Shown here piece by piece: positions 62,801 through 64,000 of a DNA stretch of 64,000 nt (its first letter is position 1; each line of letters opens with the position of its first letter). The stretch covers positions 45,900,512 through 45,964,511 of the forward strand of contig NC_134281.1 in the NCBI RefSeq assembly GCF_949628215.1. Direction: 5' to 3'. Made by a program: the position numbers and the translations under genes. Below the pieces are notes generated by a model, which saw nothing but the letters and a program-made list of their open reading frames with translations, had not been told where the DNA came from and ran no database searches. This DNA is from Phalacrocorax aristotelis (lineage: Eukaryota; Chordata; Aves; Suliformes; Phalacrocoracidae).

Positions 62801-63891
62801 GGTTTTTGGTTGCTTTGTGGTTTGTTTTTTTTGCCCCCTTCCTCTCCTACTTTCATGTAGAATTTCCAGGTACTCATATGCACTGTGGGAACTAAACGCA
62901 GCCTGTTGAGGGGTGGTGTTCTGTTCTTTGTAGAGACTCTGTTGCTGTTCAGATGCTAAATGTTCTTGGTTGCATGGACTTACATGGAAATGTTAGGTCT
63001 GTTGAACTATCTTAAAAATAAAATTGTGTTTGTGCACCTTGCTTCTTCCGCCCCCACCCAAGCCACCAACTATAGTATGCAGCATCTGCAAACGGGATGG
63101 ACATTCCAAAAACGACTGCCCAGAGGATTTCAAGAAAATTGATCTAAAACCACTACCACCAATGACAGACAGATTTCGGGAAATACTTGATATAGTGTGT
63201 AAAAGGTGTTTTGGTAAGTTGGAAGCATGTTTGTACTCCACTGTAAACCAAACTGTAATCTGGAAAAAGTAAAAACTTTAGCGTTAAATTATTTATTCCA
63301 GTAAATTCAGTGGGAAGAATGTCTTCCAGGTACCCTAGGCTACAAATTCACCAATATTTTTATTTTCATATAACCCATGGTTGTGATACCAAATTTTTAT
63401 AACAGGTTTGAGAAACTAATACTGTGCAGGATATTTCACTGGGTTTGTAAAAAGTTGCTAGTGTTCCCAGAAATTAGGCTCTGGGCAAAACTAGTTTTTG
63501 TGTTTGACAGATCCTATGGCTGCTTTTGGAAAAAGTCCCTTTTGGGTGCTGTGGTGGGTTAACCTTGGCTGGATGCCAGGTGCCCACCAAGCCACTCTGT
63601 GTTTGAATAACTGAAGAAAAATCAGACATCTGAAATAAAATCCTAACCACTCTAATGATATCACAAAAAAGAAAAACACATACTCAAGGAAGGTAGATCT
63701 AACAATAAAAAAAAAAAGGTAACTAATACTTTTAAATAGCTGAAAAAGATTTTTGAAGTAGTTGAATGTCATATCTGACTGTGTTTTAACCTGTTTTTAC
63801 TTAGATGAATTATCCCCTCCTTTATCTGAGCAACAAAACAGAGAACAAATTCTGGCAAGTTTGGAAAGATTTATTCGAAAAGAGTATAATG
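41317..63891 (+). CDS. TUT4: Terminal uridylyltransferase 4 (ZCCHC11), N-terminal 950 codons
   Basis: Cytoplasmic enzyme that adds uridines to RNA 3' ends: oligo-U on pre-let-7 with LIN28, mono-U on some precursors, and U-tails on deadenylated mRNA. Fourteen coding exons join in frame (41317-41878 to 63805-63891) and encode about 950 residues, roughly the N-terminal 60% of the protein. In order: disordered basic N-terminus (1-220); C2H2 finger CX2CX12HX5H (C254, C257, H270, H276); non-catalytic nucleotidyltransferase domain (about 330-500), where the DxD pair is N362-I-D364 after YGSCLTRF; PAP-associated domain (about 570-625); acidic, Cys-rich linker (about 650-860); CCHC knuckle C877-C880-H885-C890; and the start of the catalytic domain. 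The ATG has A at -3 and G at +4. Adjacency to GPX7 and the matching text favour TUT4 over its paralogue TUT7. The catalytic triad lies beyond the window. Confidence 0.96.
41879..43610 (+). other. TUT4: TUT4 intron 2, nothing recognised
   Basis: 1.7 kb of AT-rich intronic DNA, with an A-run near 43273-43288. No repeat family or nested frame that I can name. Confidence 0.6.
43611..43774 (+). CDS. TUT4: TUT4 exon 3
   Basis: Acceptor TTTCTCTAG|GT completes the split serine codon A|GT. Donor AAA|GTAGGT. Encodes residues 188-242, including ADYLENTSVIDESNLTAEQQ and KQAEERLERDYISRLEK, a conserved helical segment ahead of the zinc finger. Confidence 0.94.
44470..45500 (-). mobile_element. Ancient CR1/L3-like LINE relic in TUT4 intron 3
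   Basis: Diverged text matching old CR1/L3 elements in reverse: 'tggtgtccaaagttggacat', then 'tcagctgaggtcttac', then 'tcctaagtcttcaaccaaaa', 'gttgaaccagtctagatac' and 'tgaagcacaaatttcatgag' occur in the expected order. It is broken by many indels and has no usable frame. Boundaries are approximate. Confidence 0.55.
45958..46005. repeat. C-run / A7 / G-run mirror tract
   Basis: C-rich tracts ending in C7 (45977-45983), then A7 (45984-45990), then G6-A-G6 (45991-46003). It is a self-complementary polypyrimidine/polypurine block in TUT4 intron 3. Confidence 0.9.
47313..47429 (+). CDS. TUT4: TUT4 exon 4 (C2H2 finger)
   Basis: Acceptor TTTTCCTCAG|CGC and donor ATG|GTAAGT. Exactly 39 codons, residues 243-281. 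Contains CKLCLVHIENIQGAHKHI, the U1C/matrin-like CX2CX12HX5H finger with H276 in EKRH. In the family this finger belongs to the LIN28-interacting module. Confidence 0.95.
47450..47590 (+). repeat. G/T-only low-complexity tract with G-quadruplex motif
   Basis: Begins 20 nt after the exon 4 donor. It is almost free of A and C for more than 100 nt and contains GGGTGGGTGGGGTGGG at 47538-47553, a four-run G-quadruplex motif with single-T loops on the sense (RNA) strand. Confidence 0.9.
47591..49417 (+). other. TUT4: TUT4 intron 4 remainder, nothing recognised
   Basis: AT-rich intronic DNA. No repeat family or nested frame is identified. Confidence 0.6.
49418..49595 (+). CDS. TUT4: TUT4 exon 5
   Basis: Acceptor TTATTCAG|GAA and donor ACCAG|GTATTC. 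Encodes residues 282-340 plus one base: EKQEENELRALPPPSSAQLA and then the helical lead-in to the first nucleotidyltransferase domain (GISDDDFRIRQEIVNEMEKI). Confidence 0.94.
49596..52687 (+). other. TUT4: TUT4 intron 5 contents
   Basis: 3.1 kb of AT-rich DNA. It holds one CR1 end (51740-51925), given as its own entry. Otherwise nothing is recognised. Confidence 0.6.
51740..51925 (+). mobile_element. CR1 LINE 3'-end fragment
   Basis: 'tttcactgtgaggctgattg', then 'aacactggcacaggctgcct', 'agagaggctgtggactctcc' and 'ggtgaccctgcttgagcagg' is the standard CR1 3' region in plus orientation. It lacks the final ATTCTATG tail, so it is also truncated at the 3' side. Lies in TUT4 intron 5. Confidence 0.9.
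52688..52776 (+). CDS. TUT4: TUT4 exon 6 (pseudo-catalytic motif)
   Basis: Acceptor TTTCTTCTAG|AC completes D341; donor CCTAAG|GTGCGT. Encodes RMYGSCLTRFAFKTSDINID. The GS motif is present, but the first metal-binding Asp of DxD is Asn (N362), as expected for the inactive first domain of TUT4/7. The residue after GS is Cys (C350), where the human protein has Ser as I recall it. Confidence 0.95.
52777..54006 (+). other. TUT4: TUT4 intron 6, nothing recognised
   Basis: 1.2 kb of AT-rich intronic DNA without identifiable repeats. Confidence 0.6.
54007..54058 (+). CDS. TUT4: TUT4 exon 7
   Basis: Acceptor CGTTTTAG|ATG and donor CAGTG|GTGAGT; 52 bp. Encodes MSQPDVLIQVLEILKNS (371-387). Intron 7 after it (54059-54877) has a GT-rich then C-rich patch at about 54640-54690 and nothing else of note. 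Confidence 0.93.
54878..54947 (+). CDS. TUT4: TUT4 exon 8
   Basis: Acceptor CTTGCTTAG|CT completes A388; donor AAAAG|GTACCA. Encodes AIYSDVESDFHAKVPVVFCR and DVK, a core strand of the first nucleotidyltransferase fold. Intron 8 (54948-55903) shows nothing beyond an A-run near 55073-55084. Confidence 0.93.
55904..56030 (+). CDS. TUT4: TUT4 exon 9
   Basis: Acceptor TAATTACAG|T completes S411; donor GCTAGA|GTAAGT. Encodes GLTCKVSARNDVACLTTDLL through LVLAFRYWAR. Intron 9 (56031-57008) has no recognised feature. Confidence 0.94.
57009..57128 (+). CDS. TUT4: TUT4 exon 10
   Basis: Acceptor CTCTTACAG|CTC and donor AATTGG|GTAAGT; 40 codons. Encodes LCHIDCQAEGGIPSYSFALM and FFLQQRKPRILPSYLGNW, the nucleotide-base-recognition part of the inactive domain. 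Intron 10 is 387 bp with nothing recognised. Confidence 0.95.
57516..57737 (+). CDS. TUT4: TUT4 exon 11
   Basis: Acceptor TTGTTGTTAG|ATT and donor GGCAAC|GTAAGT; 74 codons. Encodes IEGFDSKRPDDYQLKGIEEE, then a Lys/Gln/Gly-rich insert before the PAP-associated domain. Intron 11 is 148 bp. Confidence 0.94.
57886..58060 (+). CDS. TUT4: TUT4 exon 12 (PAP-associated domain)
   Basis: Acceptor GTGTTTCAG|TCT and donor GAAG|GTAGGA. Encodes VSLGQLWLELLKFYTLEFAL and then TRENKNWPKRRIAIE, a textbook PAP-associated domain. An alternative upstream acceptor (ATTGCAG at about 57858) would shift the frame and is not favoured. Confidence 0.95.
58061..58508 (+). other. TUT4: TUT4 intron 12, part before the LTR element
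   Basis: AT-rich intronic DNA with nothing recognised. Confidence 0.6.
58513..58665 (-). repeat. 3' LTR of the antisense element, internally deleted
   Basis: 153 bp. On the plus strand it begins TGTCATGGTTTCACCGCAGC and ends AGCCAAAACCAGCACA, the two ends of the family LTR, with about 400 bp of the middle missing (CRE, TATA and poly(A) signal lost). Confidence 0.85.
59754..59771 (-). other. Primer-binding site (candidate)
   Basis: TGGTGTCCAATGTGGGGC on the minus strand, 8 nt inside the 5' LTR, beginning with the TGG that pairs with a tRNA CCA end. A Leu-type tRNA as in ERVL is possible, but I cannot assign it. Confidence 0.55.
59780..60328 (-). repeat. 5' LTR of the antisense element
   Basis: 549 bp, full-length family LTR. 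It keeps the TATA region (tttatata at 60046-60053) and ATTAAA poly(A) hexamer (59868-59863), but its CRE is mutated to TGACGCCA (60068-60061). Confidence 0.88.
60329..61796 (+). other. TUT4: TUT4 intron 12, part after the LTR element
   Basis: AT-rich intronic DNA up to the exon 13 acceptor. No recognised repeat or nested gene. Confidence 0.6.
61797..62533 (+). CDS. TUT4: TUT4 exon 13 (large linker exon)
   Basis: Acceptor TTCTTCCTAG|AT completes D626; donor GGAAAG|GTAAGC. Starts DPFALKRNVARSLNSQMVFE and runs to MHYVFDKFILTSGK, with a poorly conserved, acidic, Ser/Cys-rich linker of about 190 residues between. The conserved ends confirm both splice sites. The frame is unbroken over 737 bp. Confidence 0.95.
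62534..63062 (+). other. TUT4: TUT4 intron 13
   Basis: 529 bp. It contains a GT-rich then C-rich tract at about 62790-62850 ('gggttttggtttttggttgc' running to a 'ttgcccccttcctctcc' end). Nothing else is recognised. Confidence 0.65.
63063..63213 (+). CDS. TUT4: TUT4 exon 14 (CCHC zinc knuckle)
   Basis: Acceptor CACCCAAG|CCA and donor TTTTG|GTAAGT. Encodes PPTIVCSICKRDGHSKNDCP (CX2CX4HX4C) and DFKKIDLKPLPPMTDRFREI. The knuckle precedes the catalytic module and contacts RNA in the family. Confidence 0.95.
63550..63600 (-). mobile_element. Fragment of a second LTR family in TUT4 intron 14
   Basis: TGTGGTGGGTTAACCTTGGC followed by TGGATGCCAGGTGCCCACCA is the terminus of a widespread bird ERV LTR, in reverse orientation. 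Only about 50 bp remain. The rest of intron 14 shows nothing recognised. Confidence 0.7.
63805..63891 (+). CDS. TUT4: TUT4 exon 15 (last in window)
   Basis: Acceptor TTTACTTAG|AT completes D922; donor AATG|GTATGT. Encodes DELSPPLSEQQNREQILASL and ERFIRKEYN, the lead-in to the catalytic nucleotidyltransferase domain. It leaves one base for the next exon beyond 64000. Confidence 0.93.
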
Positions 63892-64000
63892 GTATGTAAC
63901 AGTAGGTAGTGATTCTTGATAATGCTTTCTTCATTCATGTTGTCTAGAGCATGAAGATGTAATTTGTCTTGTTATCACTCATTTTCCTTGCTTAAAGCAG

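Noticed and set aside
41317-63891. TUT7 (ZCCHC6) instead of TUT4
   Set aside because: The N-terminus MEEAKSSKNGNHDPRKSV and the linker ends match TUT4 better from memory, and GPX7 adjacency is the TUT4 locus.
1-64000. CRISPR arrays, operons, tRNA or rRNA genes
   Set aside because: None seen. The window is vertebrate nuclear DNA, and the only tandem repeats are microsatellites and homopolymers.

Overview
This is vertebrate nuclear DNA, almost certainly from a bird. Both recognisable genes are split by spliceable introns. The interspersed repeats are CR1 LINE 3' ends and LTR elements of a kind common in bird genomes, with only faint older MIR/L3-like relics. The LTR families look more like those of Neoaves than of galliforms, but I cannot fix the species.

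Two protein genes lie head to head. GPX7, an ER-lumen cysteine glutathione peroxidase, is on the minus strand in three coding exons (28892 down to 19343). It is complete and ends in KDEL. TUT4 (ZCCHC11), a terminal uridylyltransferase, is on the plus strand. It starts from a CpG island at about 31.7-33.1 kb, its first coding exon begins at 41317, and 14 coding exons (about 950 codons) lie inside the window before it runs off the right edge. I joined all 14 exons in frame by hand at consensus GT/AG sites. GPX7 and TUT4 are also neighbours on human 1p32.3, which supports TUT4 over TUT7 and GPX7 over GPX8.

Layout: 1-18.9 kb is AT-rich intergenic DNA with a CR1 end, two independent 576-bp solo LTRs (8214-8789 and 11967-12542), and a long imperfect inverted repeat (16671-17004 / 17989-18368). 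18.9-29.1 kb is GPX7. 29.1-31.7 kb is a quiet intergenic spacer. 31.7-33.1 kb is the CpG-island promoter of TUT4, with ZNF143-like and YY1-like sites. 33-64 kb is TUT4. Its introns carry poly-C tracts, a strong G-quadruplex motif, an old CR1/L3 relic, a younger CR1 end, a compact antisense LTR element with both LTRs, PBS and PPT, and a small fragment of a second LTR family.

The two genes share no pathway that the sequence reveals. GPX7 acts in ER oxidative folding and peroxide sensing. TUT4 uridylates pre-let-7 and short-tailed mRNAs in the cytoplasm. I see no unknown multi-gene system. The items most worth a second look are the GPX8-like N-terminal extension of GPX7, the inverted repeat downstream of GPX7, the intronic G-quadruplex in TUT4, the CRE-plus-TATA promoter kept in the solo LTRs, and the small two-LTR element in TUT4 intron 12.
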